Positions 38,432 to 49,785 of a stretch of 64,000 bases of DNA are shown here, piece after piece. Position 1 is the first letter of the stretch; the number at the start of each line of letters is the position of its first letter. This stretch comes from Acidithiobacillus thiooxidans ATCC 19377 (GTDB lineage Bacteria > Pseudomonadota > Gammaproteobacteria > Acidithiobacillales > Acidithiobacillaceae). Position numbers and translations under genes: made by a program. Under the pieces are notes generated by a model. It did not search any database and was not told the DNA's origin. It worked only from the letters and a program-made list of their open reading frames with translations. Location of the stretch: NCBI RefSeq assembly GCF_009662475.1, contig NZ_CP045571.1, forward strand, positions 318,501-382,500. The letters run 5' to 3'.

Positions 38432-39676
38432 ATGTTTTCCAAAACCCTCAGTATTGCTGATTTTGATCCTGCACTATGGGATGCCATGTGCAAAGAAACC
38501 CAGCGCCAGGAAGATCATGTGGAACTCATTGCTTCTGAAAATTATGCCAGCCCCATGGTAATGGTGGCGCAGGGTTCAGTGCTGACCAACAAGTATGCCG
38601 AGGGTTATCCGGGCAAACGCTATTATGGTGGTTGCGAGTATGTGGATGTTGCTGAACAGTTGGCCATTGATCGGGCTCTGGAGCTGTTCGGCGCAGAACA
38701 CGCCAACGTTCAGGCCCATTCCGGTTCTCAGGCTAATCAGGCTGTTTACCTTTCGGTATTGAAGCCGGGCGACAAAATTATGGGCATGAGTCTGGCGCAT
38801 GGTGGACATCTGACCCACGGAGCCAAGGTCAATGTTTCGGGCAAGCTGTTTCAGGTGGCCGCTTATGGGGTGCGCGCCGAAGATGGTCGAATTGACTATG
38901 AGGCAATGGCAGCACAGGCCGAGCAGGAACGTCCCAAAATGATCGTCGCCGGGGCCAGTGCCTATTCGCGCATTATCGATTTCGAAAAAATCGGTGAAAT
39001 TGCCCGGAGTATCGGCGCTTATTTGCTGGTGGACATGGCCCACATTGCCGGGTTGGTTGCGGCCGGTTTACATCCCAGTCCCGTTCCCCATGCGGATTTT
39101 GTCACCACCACGACCCACAAAACCCTGCGTGGACCGCGTGGTGGTCTCATCCTTTGTCGGGAAGAATATGCCAAGAAGGTCAACTCGTTGATTTTCCCTG
39201 GCTTGCAGGGTGGTCCTCTGATGCACGTCATTGCTGGCAAGGCGGTAGCTTTCCGGGAAGCTTTGCAGCCGGAGTTCAAAACCTATCAGCAGCAGGTCAT
39301 TCGCAACGCCCAGGCGCTGAGTCAGGTACTTGCCGGGCGAGGTTATACAGCCGTGTCAGGCGGTACGGATAATCACCTTTTCCTCCTCAATCTGGGCGAA
39401 AAGGTGACCGGTAAGGAAGCCGAGGAAGCGCTGGGTCAGGCGCACATCACGGTCAACAAAAACGCAGTGCCTTTCGATACCCGTCCGCCAGCGGTGACCA
39501 GTGGTATTCGCATCGGCACCCCGGCAGCAACCACCCGTGGCTTTGCAGAAGCGGAAATGCAGCGCTTGGGCAAGGGGATCGCCGATGTGCTGGATGCTCC
39601 CGCAGATGCCGCAGTGATTGCTCGGGTCAAGGCGGATATGACTGCCCTGTGCAAGCAGTTTCCGGTGTACGGCTAG
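38432..39676 (+). CDS. glyA: Serine hydroxymethyltransferase
   Basis: GlyA interconverts serine and glycine with tetrahydrofolate and supplies one-carbon units. The 414-residue PLP enzyme has [13 protein letters not shown], the [11 protein letters not shown] block and the PLP lysine in [14 protein letters not shown] (about residue 226). The ATG at 38432 has AAGGAG 6 bases upstream. nrdR begins 5 bases after the stop, the usual order. Confidence 0.96.
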   Translation: MFSKTLSIADFDPALWDAMCKETQRQEDHVELIASENYASPMVMVAQGSVLTNKYAEGYPGKRYYGGCEYVDVAEQLAIDRALELFGAEHANVQAHSGSQANQAVYLSVLKPGDKIMGMSLAHGGHLTHGAKVNVSGKLFQVAAYGVRAEDGRIDYEAMAAQAEQERPKMIVAGASAYSRIIDFEKIGEIARSIGAYLLVDMAHIAGLVAAGLHPSPVPHADFVTTTTHKTLRGPRGGLILCREEYAKKVNSLIFPGLQGGPLMHVIAGKAVAFREALQPEFKTYQQQVIRNAQALSQVLAGRGYTAVSGGTDNHLFLLNLGEKVTGKEAEEALGQAHITVNKNAVPFDTRPPAVTSGIRIGTPAATTRGFAEAEMQRLGKGIADVLDAPADAAVIARVKADMTALCKQFPVYG

Positions 39677-39681
39677 GTTCC

Positions 39682-40185
39682 GTGCATTGCCCGTTCTGCG
39701 CCTTCGCTGACACCCGGGTGGTGGATTCCCGCCTTGCGGATGAGGGCGGGACGGTGCGGCGCCGTCGGGAATGTCCGCAATGTAATCAGCGCTTCACGAC
39801 TTTTGAGCGTGCCGAACTCGCTTTGCCCATGGTGGTTAAAACCGATGGGCGTCGTGAGTCTTTTAACGAAGACAAATTGCAGCGTGGTTTGACGCGGGCG
39901 CTGAGCAAGCGTCCGGTCGCTACCGACCAGGTAGATTCAGCCCTGCGTTTGATTCAACGGCGTCTTCGTGAAAGAGGCGAGCGCGAAGTGCCGGCGCGCC
40001 TGATTGGCGAACTGGTTATGGAAGCTTTGCGTGGCCTCGATCCGGTGGCTTATGTGCGTTTCGCTTCGGTGTACCGGCGTTTTGAAGATGTGGATGCATT
40101 CAGTGCGGAAATTGCCCGCCTGAAAGAGGGCCCCCATCCCGATCAGCAACAGGTACCCGGAAAAGGCCGTTCTGGTGCTGACTGA
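39682..40185 (+). CDS. nrdR: Transcriptional repressor NrdR
   Basis: NrdR represses ribonucleotide reductase genes in response to ATP/dATP. The 167-residue protein has a zinc ribbon with C3, C6, C31 and C34 and an ATP-cone domain ([18 protein letters not shown] near residue 52). The GTG at 39682 is the only start that gives the canonical MHCPFC N-terminus. Its end overlaps ribD by 11 bases. Confidence 0.95.
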   Translation: MHCPFCAFADTRVVDSRLADEGGTVRRRRECPQCNQRFTTFERAELALPMVVKTDGRRESFNEDKLQRGLTRALSKRPVATDQVDSALRLIQRRLRERGEREVPARLIGELVMEALRGLDPVAYVRFASVYRRFEDVDAFSAEIARLKEGPHPDQQQVPGKGRSGAD

Positions 40186-41275
40186 GCAGGACCATCATTT
40201 CATGGAAATGGCCCTGGACCTGGCGAAGCGGGGTTTATATTCGACGCAACCTAATCCGCGAGTGGGTGCGGTGGTGGTGCAGGAAGGGATCGTTGTTGGT
40301 CGTGGCGCTCACCTTTTTGCTGGTGAAGCCCATGCCGAAGTGCTGGCCCTTGCCGAAGCCGGAGCGGCGTCGCGTGCTGCGACCGTTTACGTCACCCTCG
40401 AACCCTGCAGTCATCAGGGGCGGACCGGCCCCTGTGCGGACGCCCTGATGGCCGCAGGGGTGAAACGGGTGGTGGTGGCGGTTCAGGATCCCAATCCTCT
40501 GGTTTCCGGGCAGGGCATTGCCCGGCTCAGGGCCGCTGGCATCGAGGTTGAACTGGGCTGTTGCGAAGCCGAAAGTCGTGCGCTGAACCCCGGATTTTTT
40601 ATGCGCATGGAAGGCGGGCGTCCCTGGATTCGCTTAAAGCAGGCAGTCAGTCTGGATGCAGGTGTGGCGCTGGGCAATGGACAAAGTCAGTGGCTGACCG
40701 GTACCTTGGCGCGCGCCGATGTGCAAAAAGAGCGGGCCAGCGCCAGTGCCATCCTGGTGGGGATTGGCACGGTTCTGGCCGACAACCCGCGTCTGGCCCC
40801 CCGTCTGGATATTCCGCTGCGCCGGTGTCCAGTGAAGGTGATTTTGGACACCCGTTTGCGGACCCCGGCAGATGCGGCACTGTTTGCTTCACCCGGCGCG
40901 GTCTGGATATTCCATGGGCCGGACCAGCCGGAGGCAGCCAAAAATGCATTGCAGGCGGCAGGTGCAGATTTGTTTGCCGTGCCGCTGGATGGCGAGCGCC
41001 TGGATTGTCCGGCAGTCATGCGCATTTTGGCAGAGAAACAAATGAATGAAGTATTGGTAGAGGCGGGCCCGGGTCTGGCCAGTACCCTGTTTGCAGCCGG
41101 ATTGGTCGATGAGTGGTTGCTCTATATGGCCCCCATGCTCCTCGGCCAGGGGGCATTGCCCGCCATGCAGGTTGGTCCTTTTCAACAACTGACCGAAGCG
41201 CCGCGCTGGCGGAGTCTTCGGGTCGAGTCGCTGGGTAATGATTTGAAGTGGACCCTGGGTCCGCAGGAGTTTTGA
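40175..41275 (+). CDS. ribD: Bifunctional riboflavin deaminase/reductase
   Basis: RibD deaminates and then reduces the pyrimidine intermediate of riboflavin synthesis. The 366-residue protein has the deaminase zinc site HAEVLAL and [11 protein letters not shown] (about residues 50-85) and a reductase domain ([18 protein letters not shown], about 188-205, and [12 protein letters not shown]). The GTG at 40175 keeps the family N-terminus [14 protein letters not shown]; an ATG at 40202 would remove it. It is part of nrdR-ribD-ribE-ribBA-ribH-nusB. Confidence 0.95.
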   Translation: MLTEQDHHFMEMALDLAKRGLYSTQPNPRVGAVVVQEGIVVGRGAHLFAGEAHAEVLALAEAGAASRAATVYVTLEPCSHQGRTGPCADALMAAGVKRVVVAVQDPNPLVSGQGIARLRAAGIEVELGCCEAESRALNPGFFMRMEGGRPWIRLKQAVSLDAGVALGNGQSQWLTGTLARADVQKERASASAILVGIGTVLADNPRLAPRLDIPLRRCPVKVILDTRLRTPADAALFASPGAVWIFHGPDQPEAAKNALQAAGADLFAVPLDGERLDCPAVMRILAEKQMNEVLVEAGPGLASTLFAAGLVDEWLLYMAPMLLGQGALPAMQVGPFQQLTEAPRWRSLRVESLGNDLKWTLGPQEF

Positions 41276-41278
41276 TTC

Positions 41279-41935
41279 ATGTTCACCGGTATTATCGAGG
41301 CCTTGGGTCAGGTTAGACAATTGCAGCCTCAGGGCGGTGATTTTCGGATGACGCTCGCCTCTGGCGGGCTGGATTTGGGTGATGTCAAACTCGGTGACAG
41401 TATTGCTGTATCGGGTGTTTGCCTGACCGTAGTGGAACTGCACAAAGACGGGTTTGCCGTGGATATTTCCCGCGAGACCCTGGACAAGACCCTGCTGGGT
41501 AGTCTTAAAACAGGTAGTGCCGTGAATCTCGAAAAAGCGCTGCGTCTGGCTGACCGTCTGGGCGGTCATCTGGTGGCGGGTCATGTGGATGGGGTCGGAC
41601 AAATCCATAGTGTGCAGAAATCCGGACGTTCACAGGTTTTTGCGGTGACCGCACCGCGCGAACTGCTGCGCTATATCGCCGCCAAAGGCAGCATTTGCGT
41701 GGATGGTATCAGCCTGACCGTCAATGCTCTGGAAGGCGAGCAATTTATGCTTAATCTGATTCCCCATACACTGACAAATACGACTGCATCAGCCTGGCGT
41801 GCGGGTCAGGCGGTCAATCTCGAAGTGGACCTGATTGCCCGCTATCTGGAACGTTGGGTAGCGACGGAGGCGCAGTCGGGGCTAAAATCGGAAATTACCC
41901 GCGAATCACTAGCTGCCAGAGGATACCCCGTATGA
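41279..41935 (+). CDS. ribE: Riboflavin synthase alpha subunit
   Basis: This 218-residue protein forms riboflavin from two lumazine molecules. It has two lumazine-binding repeats, beginning [12 protein letters not shown] and again near [13 protein letters not shown] (about residues 97-109), and the [11 protein letters not shown]-type and [13 protein letters not shown] blocks. It starts 3 bases after ribD and its stop overlaps the ribBA start. Confidence 0.96.
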   Translation: MFTGIIEALGQVRQLQPQGGDFRMTLASGGLDLGDVKLGDSIAVSGVCLTVVELHKDGFAVDISRETLDKTLLGSLKTGSAVNLEKALRLADRLGGHLVAGHVDGVGQIHSVQKSGRSQVFAVTAPRELLRYIAAKGSICVDGISLTVNALEGEQFMLNLIPHTLTNTTASAWRAGQAVNLEVDLIARYLERWVATEAQSGLKSEITRESLAARGYPV

Positions 41936-43053
41936 GTGAAGGTAAAATCAGTCCCGCCGAAGAAATTATTGCCGAAATTGCAGCGGGTCGTATGGTGATC
42001 CTCATGGATGACGAGGGCCGTGAAAATGAGGGTGACCTGATCATGGCGGCGGAGTTCGTGACTCCCGCCGCCATTAATTTTATGGTGTCCCAGGCACGCG
42101 GACTGGTCTGTCTGCCCTTGACCCGGGAACGTTGCCAGCAGCTGCGTCTGCCACAAATGGTCGGACATAATACGGCCAGCCTGGGAACCGCCTTTACAGT
42201 ATCCATTGAAGCGGCTCGGGGAGTGACTACGGGTATTTCTGCAGCCGACCGGGCAGCCACAGTTCAGGCTGCTATTGCTGAAAATGCTGCGCCCGAAGAT
42301 CTGGTCATGCCCGGACATATTTTTCCCCTTGCTGCCGAGCCGGGTGGGGTTCTGGTCCGCGCCGGGCATACCGAAGCGGCCGTTGATCTGGCACGACTGG
42401 CGGGTTGTCAGCCAGCAGGAGTGATTTGCGAGATTCTCAATGCCGATGGGGAAATGGCTCGCTTACCCGATCTGCTTCCCTATGCAGCAAAGCATGGACT
42501 CAAAATTGGCACCATTGCCGACTTGATCCGCTATCGCCTTGAAAGAGAGCGGATTGTCGAGCGTCAAGCGCAGGGGCCATGGCAGAGTCCCCATGGAGAA
42601 TTCCAGCTAACGGTTTATCGGGACTGGGTAGCGAAAGAAACGCATTTTGCCTTGGTCATGGGTGAAGTGGCGGCTACAGAAAGTCCCGTGCTGGTCCGTG
42701 TTCAGGTGGGTAAAACCCTCAATGATTTGTTTGCGGGAGCGGCCAGTCCGAATACGCGCGCGTTAGAGCGGATTGCGGCTGAGGGTCGGGGCGTGCTGGT
42801 GTACTTGCACCATGAAGAAAGTGTGGAAGAGCTGGTCCAGGAAGTATCTGCCTTGCCGGAAATGCCCAAAGGGCCTGGGCAGGCTGGAGATGCTGGTCGG
42901 GTTTTGCGCACTTTTGGTATTGGCGCCCAAATCCTCACGGATCTGGGCGTGCATCGTGCCGAGGTGCTGAGTGACAGCCATTTCCAGTACCGGGGTATTG
43001 GCGGATTTGGTCTCGAAATTGTGGGCCAGCGTCCATTTCAGGAAAATAAATAA
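41932..43053 (+). CDS. ribBA: DHBP synthase with degenerate GTP cyclohydrolase II domain (RibBA/RibBX)
   Basis: The 373-residue protein has an intact N-terminal 3,4-dihydroxy-2-butanone 4-phosphate synthase domain: [16 protein letters not shown] (residues about 24-39) and [13 protein letters not shown]. The C-terminal half (about 205-373) aligns in layout with GTP cyclohydrolase II but lacks the zinc cysteine cluster and the catalytic block, reading [17 protein letters not shown] instead. The second activity is therefore probably lost and a separate RibA is needed. The ATG overlaps the ribE stop by 4 bases. Confidence 0.92.
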   Translation: MSEGKISPAEEIIAEIAAGRMVILMDDEGRENEGDLIMAAEFVTPAAINFMVSQARGLVCLPLTRERCQQLRLPQMVGHNTASLGTAFTVSIEAARGVTTGISAADRAATVQAAIAENAAPEDLVMPGHIFPLAAEPGGVLVRAGHTEAAVDLARLAGCQPAGVICEILNADGEMARLPDLLPYAAKHGLKIGTIADLIRYRLERERIVERQAQGPWQSPHGEFQLTVYRDWVAKETHFALVMGEVAATESPVLVRVQVGKTLNDLFAGAASPNTRALERIAAEGRGVLVYLHHEESVEELVQEVSALPEMPKGPGQAGDAGRVLRTFGIGAQILTDLGVHRAEVLSDSHFQYRGIGGFGLEIVGQRPFQENK

Positions 43054-43062
43054 GGAAAAATC

Positions 43063-43527
43063 ATGATTCAGCAAATAGAAGGTAGTCTCCAGGCCGGTAA
43101 GTTTCGATTTGCCCTGCTGGTCAGCCGCTTTAACAGTTTCATTACCCAGCAACTGGAGCAGGGCGCTATAGATGGTTTGCGTCGTCATGGTGCCAGTGAT
43201 GAACAAATTCATGTGGTCTATGTGCCTGGCGCTTATGAAATTCCATTGGTTGCGCAAAAACTGGCGCGTAGTGGAAATTACGACGCGGTTCTTTGTCTGG
43301 GTGCCGTTATTCGTGGCGGAACGCCCCATTTTGATTATGTAGCAGGAGAGGTTTCCAAGGGTGTGGCACAGGTGGCCATGGACACGGGTATTCCGGTGAT
43401 TTTCGGCATTTTAACCACTGACAGCATTGAACAGGCTATTGAGCGTGCCGGTACCAAGGCAGGCAATAAAGGTTTTGATGCGGCCATGACGGCTCTCGAA
43501 ATGGTACAGCTTCTGGGTCAGATCTGA
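43063..43527 (+). CDS. ribH: 6,7-Dimethyl-8-ribityllumazine synthase
   Basis: RibH condenses the RibB and RibD products to lumazine. The 154-residue protein shows [14 protein letters not shown], the [11 protein letters not shown] substrate loop (about residues 54-64), [15 protein letters not shown] with the catalytic His, and [11 protein letters not shown]. It lies 9 bases after ribBA and 6 before nusB. Confidence 0.96.
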   Translation: MIQQIEGSLQAGKFRFALLVSRFNSFITQQLEQGAIDGLRRHGASDEQIHVVYVPGAYEIPLVAQKLARSGNYDAVLCLGAVIRGGTPHFDYVAGEVSKGVAQVAMDTGIPVIFGILTTDSIEQAIERAGTKAGNKGFDAAMTALEMVQLLGQI

Positions 43528-43533
43528 GCCTCC

Positions 43534-43980
43534 ATGAAAAACAGTCGTCGTCGCCTGGCGCGTCAGGCTATTATCCAGGCCCTTTATCAGTGGCAGCTGA
43601 ATCCGGGACATTGTGCAGAAATTGCGCTTCAGTTTACTACAGACCCGGAACGGCTTCAGGGCGCTGATCGCGCTTTCTTTGCGACAGTATGGGAAGGCGT
43701 TTGCCAGGCGATTCCGCACTTGGATCCGGCCATCGCCGAAGAAATCCCGGATCGGCGCTGGACTGATGAAATCAGTGAAGTGGAGCGCGCCATTTTGCGT
43801 CTTGCCGCCTATGAGCTCCGAGATCTGCCGCAAACACCATACCGGGTAGTCATCAATGAAGCCATTGAATTGGGAAAGGACTTTGGGGCTGAACAGGGGC
43901 ATCGTTTTGTCAATGCGGTACTTGATAAGCTGGCCCAGCGCTGGCGCCAGGGCGAGATAGAGCAAAGCACAAAATCCTGA
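43534..43980 (+). CDS. nusB: Transcription antitermination factor NusB
   Basis: NusB binds boxA RNA with S10 in rRNA antitermination. The 148-residue helical protein has RRLARQAIIQALYQW at the N-terminus and the VERAILRLAAYEL and VVINEAIELGKDFG blocks. The ribH-nusB order is widely conserved. No terminator is obvious after it. Confidence 0.95.
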   Translation: MKNSRRRLARQAIIQALYQWQLNPGHCAEIALQFTTDPERLQGADRAFFATVWEGVCQAIPHLDPAIAEEIPDRRWTDEISEVERAILRLAAYELRDLPQTPYRVVINEAIELGKDFGAEQGHRFVNAVLDKLAQRWRQGEIEQSTKS

Positions 43981-44092
43981 AAGAGGATTTTCCCTGGTTG
44001 GGAGGTTGGCGTAAAAAGTTGTGGCAGTTTCTTAGCTTTATGGTGTAACCTTCACATCTGAAAGCTATTAACCCTCATTTATGGAGTGAATC

Positions 44093-44668
44093 ATGCCAGC
44101 TCATCGTTTATTTTCCAATCCTGCGGTGCTTGCTTGTTCGGCTGCCGCGTTTTTGCTCCTTGCCACACCCTTGGCCAATGCCCAGACGACGGCCAATAAA
44201 GCAGAAATGGAAGACTCAGCCAGCTCGCAGCCGACCGATTTGACCACCGCCAAACTGGAAAACAGCATCGGTACCCGCTGCGCATTGGGCGATGGTGTGC
44301 CACAAAATTACACGTTGGCGGCACAGTGGTTTGAAAAATCAGCCATGCATGGTTACGGCAAGGCCGAGTACAACCTGGGCATGCAATATTATTTTGGTCA
44401 GGGCGTGCCCAAAGACCTGATTAAAGCGGCCTATTGGTGGAACAAGGCGGCAGAGTTGGGGGTTTCGGCTGCTCAGTATAATCTGGGCAACCTCTATTTC
44501 ATGGGCCAGGGTGTTCCTCAGGATTACGCCAAAGCGGCATTGTGGTGGCACAAGGCTGCAGAAGCAGGTAACACGCAAGCTACCAAAAACCTCGAAGTAC
44601 TTGCCCGTGCCGTGCCGATTAATAAAACGGCTTCTGCGGTACCCGTCGCGGACAAAAAAGCCGAATAA
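44093..44668 (+). CDS. Periplasmic Sel1-repeat protein
   Basis: The 191-residue protein has a signal peptide ending near PLANAQ (residue about 30) and three Sel1-like repeats built on GAxYNLGxxYxxGxGVPxDxxKAAxWWxKAAExG, seen as GDGVPQNYTLAAQWF, GQGVPKDLIKAAYWW and GQGVPQDYAKAALWW. Such proteins are alpha-helical scaffolds for protein contacts. It is a single gene after nusB with its own leader, ending 22 bases from the convergent lapA. The partner is unknown. Confidence 0.85.
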   Translation: MPAHRLFSNPAVLACSAAAFLLLATPLANAQTTANKAEMEDSASSQPTDLTTAKLENSIGTRCALGDGVPQNYTLAAQWFEKSAMHGYGKAEYNLGMQYYFGQGVPKDLIKAAYWWNKAAELGVSAAQYNLGNLYFMGQGVPQDYAKAALWWHKAAEAGNTQATKNLEVLARAVPINKTASAVPVADKKAE

Positions 44669-44690
44669 GCGGACCAATATCGCCGGGTTC

Positions 44691-45035
44691 TCAGCTTTCG
44701 GCCTTGGACCCGGTCACACCGTTGTTTTTCTGGATGCGTAAGGCGGCGGCATGTTCTTTTTCGATATATTCCCGCTTGCCCCTTTCTTCATTGAGTTGCC
44801 CTTCAAGATCAGACAGGCGGCGTTCATGACGACGTATTTTGAGCTTGTTGCGGATATGGGTGGGTAGATAGATCAGCATGCTGGCGATAAATCCCGCCAC
44901 AAACCCACCCAGTAAAATCACGCCCTGAGATTGGGCAAAAGTCCATGAAAAAAAATGCACGGATGTCATGGTATTATTCTGTACGGCGAATAGGACAGCA
45001 ACAGCAGCTATCACCAGCGAAATAATGACCCACAT
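44691..45035 (-). CDS. lapA: LapA (DUF1049) family membrane protein
   Basis: The 114-residue protein has two N-terminal membrane spans (residues about 3-22 and 40-63) and then a charged coiled coil (RRHERRLSDLEGQLNEERGKR). This is the LapA layout; LapA with LapB controls LpxC turnover and lipopolysaccharide level in E. coli. lapB is not adjacent. It is co-directional with ubiB, 36 bases downstream of it. Confidence 0.82.
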   Translation of the reverse strand: MWVIISLVIAAVAVLFAVQNNTMTSVHFFSWTFAQSQGVILLGGFVAGFIASMLIYLPTHIRNKLKIRRHERRLSDLEGQLNEERGKREYIEKEHAAALRIQKNNGVTGSKAES

Positions 45036-45071
45036 AAAAGCAATCCTCCCTTGTTGTTTATCGATTAAGCG

Positions 45072-46754
45072 TTAATCTCGGATCCTGAAAAAACTACCGA
45101 CCCATCGAACGCCAACCCAGGTGAATCCGGGTATTAAAATCAACCAGGCCCAGAGTGGCAGATCGAGAATCGCATAGTCCAGTTTATGCGCGAGTGCCGC
45201 CATAATACCAATGCCGACGACAATGAAAGTACCACTGACACCAAATGAAAGGCGCAACATGCCGCGACGGATTTCCTTACGAATCCCTTCCAGATCCTGA
45301 TTACGAATAACCAGGGGCAGCTCTCCCTGTTGGGCCTGACGAAGAATGCCATGCAGTAAAACGGGCATTTCCGGAAGGACCAGTCCCCATTCTGGAAAAT
45401 GGCGCTTCATTTCCGTCCACCAGCCACGGGGGCCGCGCTGACGACTGAGCCATTCAGTCAGCAGTGGAGTGGCCACTTCCCACATGTTCAATGCAGGATT
45501 GAAATCGCGGGCGATACCTTCGACGTTCACTAAAGTTTTCTGGAGCAATAGAAGTTGGGGCTGGGTTTGCATGTGAAAGGCCCGGGTCGTCTGGAATAAG
45601 CGCAGCAACAAGTTAGCGACTGAAATTTCGTTTAGGGGTTTTTCAAACACAGGTTCAGCAATGGCCCTGATCGCTGTTTCAAAATCCTGAACATTGGTAT
45701 CGGGCGGAACCCAGCCTGCCTCCACATGCGCCTCGGCGACTCTCCGGTAATCTCTTTGAAAAAAGGCGATCATGTTTTCTGCCAGATAATGCTGGCTGGC
45801 ATCATCCAGGCTGCCCATGATGCCAAAGTCCACAGCAATAAAGCGCCCGCTTTGGGGATCTATGAAAATGTTGCCGGGATGCATATCTGCATGAAAGTAG
45901 GCGTCGCGAAAAACCTGACGGAAGAAAATATCTGCGGCGCGTCTGGAGAGTTGATCAAAGTTGATGCCGGCAGCGCGTAAGGCATCCAACTGACCAATCG
46001 GGATACCGTAAATCCGTTCCATGACCAGGACCGAGGAACTGCAGTAATCCCAGTAAATTTCAGGGATATAAAGCAGATCAGGATCGGCGGCAAAATTGCG
46101 ACGTAATTGACTGGCATTAGCAGCTTCGCGAAGCAAATCCAGTTCTCCGCGCAAGGTCTTGGCATATTCCGCGACAACAGCGCGAATTCTCAGTCGTCGT
46201 CCTTCCTGGGAATAGCGTTCCGCCAAATCAGCCAACAGGCCTAAAATAGCCAGATCCTGATCAATAATTCGTCTTAAGCCGGGACGGCGGACCTTAATAG
46301 CGACTTCGCGACCATCCTGCAGCACGCCGAAATGAACCTGAGCAATAGAAGCCGCCGCAGCCGGTTTGGAATGAAACTCTGAAAACACTGTATTGATCGG
46401 TTTGCCCAATGCGCTTTCAATGATTTTGCAAGCTTCTTCAGAGGGGAAGGGTGGGACGGCATCTTGCAGCTTGGCCAGTTCCTGGGTGATATAGTCAGGC
46501 AGAAGATCGCGTCGGGTCGACAACATTTGTCCGAGCTTGATGAAAGTTGGTCCCAGAGTTTCCAGAGCCTGGCGCAGTCGTTCTGCAAAATCCCCCTGCG
46601 GCTTGGGACCCAGCCAGGACATGGGGCTAAGGCGTAAAATAGCCTGATACGGCTTTAATATGGGCAGAAAATAAAGCACTTCATCCAGGCGGTACCTCAC
46701 CAGGACGCGAGTGATGTGCAGAGTACGTACGAAACGAAGCAGGGATTGTCGCAT
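45072..46754 (-). CDS. ubiB: UbiB/ABC1 family protein
   Basis: UbiB is an atypical kinase-like ATPase needed for ubiquinone synthesis at the inner membrane. From the ATG at 46754 the protein has 560 residues, with the KxGQ-type motif TFIKLGQMLSTRRD (about 68-81), the Ala-rich loop AAAASIAQVHFG, the VAIKVRRPG lysine, and FHADMHPGNIF and IAVDFGIMG for nucleotide and metal. Two C-terminal spans follow. ubiE lies elsewhere at 34 kb. Confidence 0.92.
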   Translation of the reverse strand: MRQSLLRFVRTLHITRVLVRYRLDEVLYFLPILKPYQAILRLSPMSWLGPKPQGDFAERLRQALETLGPTFIKLGQMLSTRRDLLPDYITQELAKLQDAVPPFPSEEACKIIESALGKPINTVFSEFHSKPAAAASIAQVHFGVLQDGREVAIKVRRPGLRRIIDQDLAILGLLADLAERYSQEGRRLRIRAVVAEYAKTLRGELDLLREAANASQLRRNFAADPDLLYIPEIYWDYCSSSVLVMERIYGIPIGQLDALRAAGINFDQLSRRAADIFFRQVFRDAYFHADMHPGNIFIDPQSGRFIAVDFGIMGSLDDASQHYLAENMIAFFQRDYRRVAEAHVEAGWVPPDTNVQDFETAIRAIAEPVFEKPLNEISVANLLLRLFQTTRAFHMQTQPQLLLLQKTLVNVEGIARDFNPALNMWEVATPLLTEWLSRQRGPRGWWTEMKRHFPEWGLVLPEMPVLLHGILRQAQQGELPLVIRNQDLEGIRKEIRRGMLRLSFGVSGTFIVVGIGIMAALAHKLDYAILDLPLWAWLILIPGFTWVGVRWVGSFFRIRD

Positions 46755-46805
46755 GGTCGCTAGTCTAGCATGGAATTTGAATGCTGCATGATGGACAAAA
46801 GGCAC

Positions 46806-46835
46806 AAAAAAGGCGGATCAATTTCGACCCGCCTT
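46806..46835 (-). terminator. Rho-independent terminator of the OmpA-like gene
   Basis: On the minus strand AAGGCGG and CCGCCTT form a 7-bp stem with a 12-base loop, followed by T5. It lies 20 bases after the OmpA-like stop and before ubiB. Confidence 0.85.
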
Positions 46836-46855
46836 ATTCAGCCGTTCAGGACTGG

Positions 46856-47500
46856 TTACTGAACTGTTTTTTGAACCTTGATGTTGGAATTGATTTCCAC
46901 ACGCTGGTTCAGGAAGCGCCCTTGTGAAGTGGCGTTGCTGGCGACGGGATCATTGTAGGAATGTCCTTTCAAGACCATGCGATCATTGGAAACACCATGA
47001 TTGGCAAGGTATTGAGCAACGCTTTGGGCGCGTAACTTGGACAGCTTCAGGTTGTAGGCGTAACTACCAACTTTGCTGCAATATCCATTCACGTCCAGAA
47101 CAGCCGTCGGATGATTTTTGGCAAAATCGGCTACTTCGTCCAAAACCCTGATGTCATGATCCAGGAGTTTGTAGGAATCAAATTTAAAGTTGATGCCAGT
47201 AATGGTAATGGGCTTACTGACCAGAACCGTACGTTCGACTGGGGCAATAGGTGCCGGAACGGGAGCCGGAGCGGGTGCTGGCTTCACCGCAACCGGAGCA
47301 GGCTGAGGTGCGCAATAAGCAGGAATGGCGCCATCCGTGTCTGGACGTCCGCCACGGACACAAGCACCATTGGAAGCGACTACCGGCTTTCCACCAGCCT
47401 CAATGGCATAACCGTTGTAAGCATTATCAGCAAACGCCGTTCCAGCAATAAAACCGCCGCTGATGGCAAGCATCAGCGTAATACGTTTAATATGTTGCAT
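46856..47500 (-). CDS. OmpA-family peptidoglycan-binding outer-membrane protein
   Basis: The 214-residue protein has a signal peptide (cleaved near TAFA, about residue 24), a short N-terminal part, a Pro/Ala-rich linker (about 70-92, VAVKPAPAPAPVPAPIAP as the key stretch), and a C-terminal OmpA domain with NFKFDSYKLLDHD, LDVNGYCSKVGSYAYN and LKLSKLRAQSVAQYL. The usual OmpA barrel is missing, so it resembles a small, soluble or peripheral OmpA-domain protein. The ATG at 47500 follows GGAGGG. It has its own terminator. Confidence 0.88.
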   Translation of the reverse strand: MQHIKRITLMLAISGGFIAGTAFADNAYNGYAIEAGGKPVVASNGACVRGGRPDTDGAIPAYCAPQPAPVAVKPAPAPAPVPAPIAPVERTVLVSKPITITGINFKFDSYKLLDHDIRVLDEVADFAKNHPTAVLDVNGYCSKVGSYAYNLKLSKLRAQSVAQYLANHGVSNDRMVLKGHSYNDPVASNATSQGRFLNQRVEINSNIKVQKTVQ

Positions 47501-47711
47501 TATAAACCCTCCTCTCAAGCCCGGGCAGAAATCTACCTGGCAAAATCTAGTACAGCCAGGCAGAGAATGTTGTAAATCGGCAACGATGTCAAGAAATGGG
47601 CACAATAAGCAAAGAGGATCTTTTAAAATCAAGATCAAAAAAGCCATCTGGGGCACTTGACTGGCGTGGTGCGGGATAAATAAAGTGCGACAGAGATTGT
47701 CATAATTTCTA

Positions 47712-47741
47712 TTGACAGGTGCCAGCACTAAGCGGCACAAT
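47712..47741 (+). promoter_or_regulatory. Promoter of the tRNA-tuf operon with GC-rich discriminator
   Basis: TTGACA (47712-47717) and CACAAT (47736-47741) are 18 bases apart, 15 bases before tRNA-Tyr. The bases right after -10 are GCGCC, the discriminator type of stringently controlled tRNA/rRNA promoters. Bases 47501-47711 upstream hold no other visible gene; the OmpA-like promoter must be there. Confidence 0.65.
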
Positions 47742-47755
47742 GCGCCGCTAATCGT

Positions 47756-47840
47756 GGAGGGGTTCCCGAGCGGTCAAAGGGATCAGACTGTAAATCTGAC
47801 GGCTCTGCCTTCGGAGGTTCGAATCCTCCTCCCTCCACCA
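47756..47840 (+). tRNA. tRNA-Tyr (GTA)
   Basis: An 85-base class II tRNA with a long variable arm. GGAGGGG pairs with TCCCTCC in the acceptor stem (last pair G-T), the anticodon loop is CTGTAAA and the T loop GGTTCGAATCC. CCA is encoded. It is the first gene of the tuf transcript. Confidence 0.97.
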
Positions 47841-47900
47841 TATTTCGATTAAAAGTGCATAGGTAAATAAATAGTAAGCGGCGCGGGCGCCACGGTTTAT

Positions 47901-47974
<74 letters not shown>

Positions 47975-47981
47975 GAAGTAG

Positions 47982-48057
<76 letters not shown>

Positions 48058-48095
48058 TATTTTTTTCTTGGGTCTGTTTTCTTGGGGAGTTTCTG

Positions 48096-49286
<1,191 letters not shown>

Positions 49287-49338
49287 GTCAGTTTAGTTGT
49301 AAAGTTGAACGGCGGCCTGTCCGCCGTTTGCCGTCTGC

Positions 49339-49414
49339 AGGGCAGTAGCTCAATTGGTAGAGCAGCGGTCTCCAAAACCGCAGGTTGGGGGTTCGATCCC
49401 CTCCTGCCCTGCCA
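49339..49414 (+). tRNA. tRNA-Trp (CCA)
   Basis: A 76-base tRNA with acceptor AGGGCAG paired with CTGCCCT, anticodon loop CTCCAAA (CCA) and an encoded GCCA end. It lies between tuf and secE, as in E. coli. Confidence 0.96.
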
Positions 49415-49434
49415 TTATTAAAGGTGCGGTGGTC

Positions 49435-49785
49435 ATGTTGGAAAAAGTGAAGCTCTATTTTGCGGCAGGTTTCGCTGCCCTCGGGGTGTTCGCGTATTTT
49501 CTGATCCCCACGCGTATCGGGACGTATTACCCGAGTGTTGGGTTGGCAGTCGGCCTGCTGATTGCCGTAGGCTTGTTTGCCTATAGTGAAAGCGGAAAGA
49601 AGCTTTTGGTATTTTTTCGGGAAGCGTATCTTGAATTGCTGAAAGTCGTCTGGCCAACCCGCCCTGAAGTATTGCGGAGCACTGCCATTATCATAGGGTT
49701 GATTGCCGTTATTGCGGCCTTTCTGTGGTTGGTCGATCTGGCACTCCTTGGTGTGGTACGGCTACTACTCGGAGGAGTTGGCTAA
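49435..49785 (+). CDS. secE: Preprotein translocase subunit SecE
   Basis: The 116-residue inner-membrane protein has three spans and the conserved cytoplasmic segment LLKVVWPTRPEVLRST (residues about 62-77) before the last span, as in long gammaproteobacterial SecE. The ATG at 49435 follows AAGGTG; the frame is open further upstream through tRNA-Trp but that is not coding. nusG begins right after its stop. Confidence 0.95.
   Translation: MLEKVKLYFAAGFAALGVFAYFLIPTRIGTYYPSVGLAVGLLIAVGLFAYSESGKKLLVFFREAYLELLKVVWPTRPEVLRSTAIIIGLIAVIAAFLWLVDLALLGVVRLLLGGVG

Noticed and set aside
41854-41931. Longer start for ribBA inside ribE
   Set aside because: The ATG at 41932 overlaps the ribE stop and gives the family N-terminus; the upstream part is ribE in another frame.
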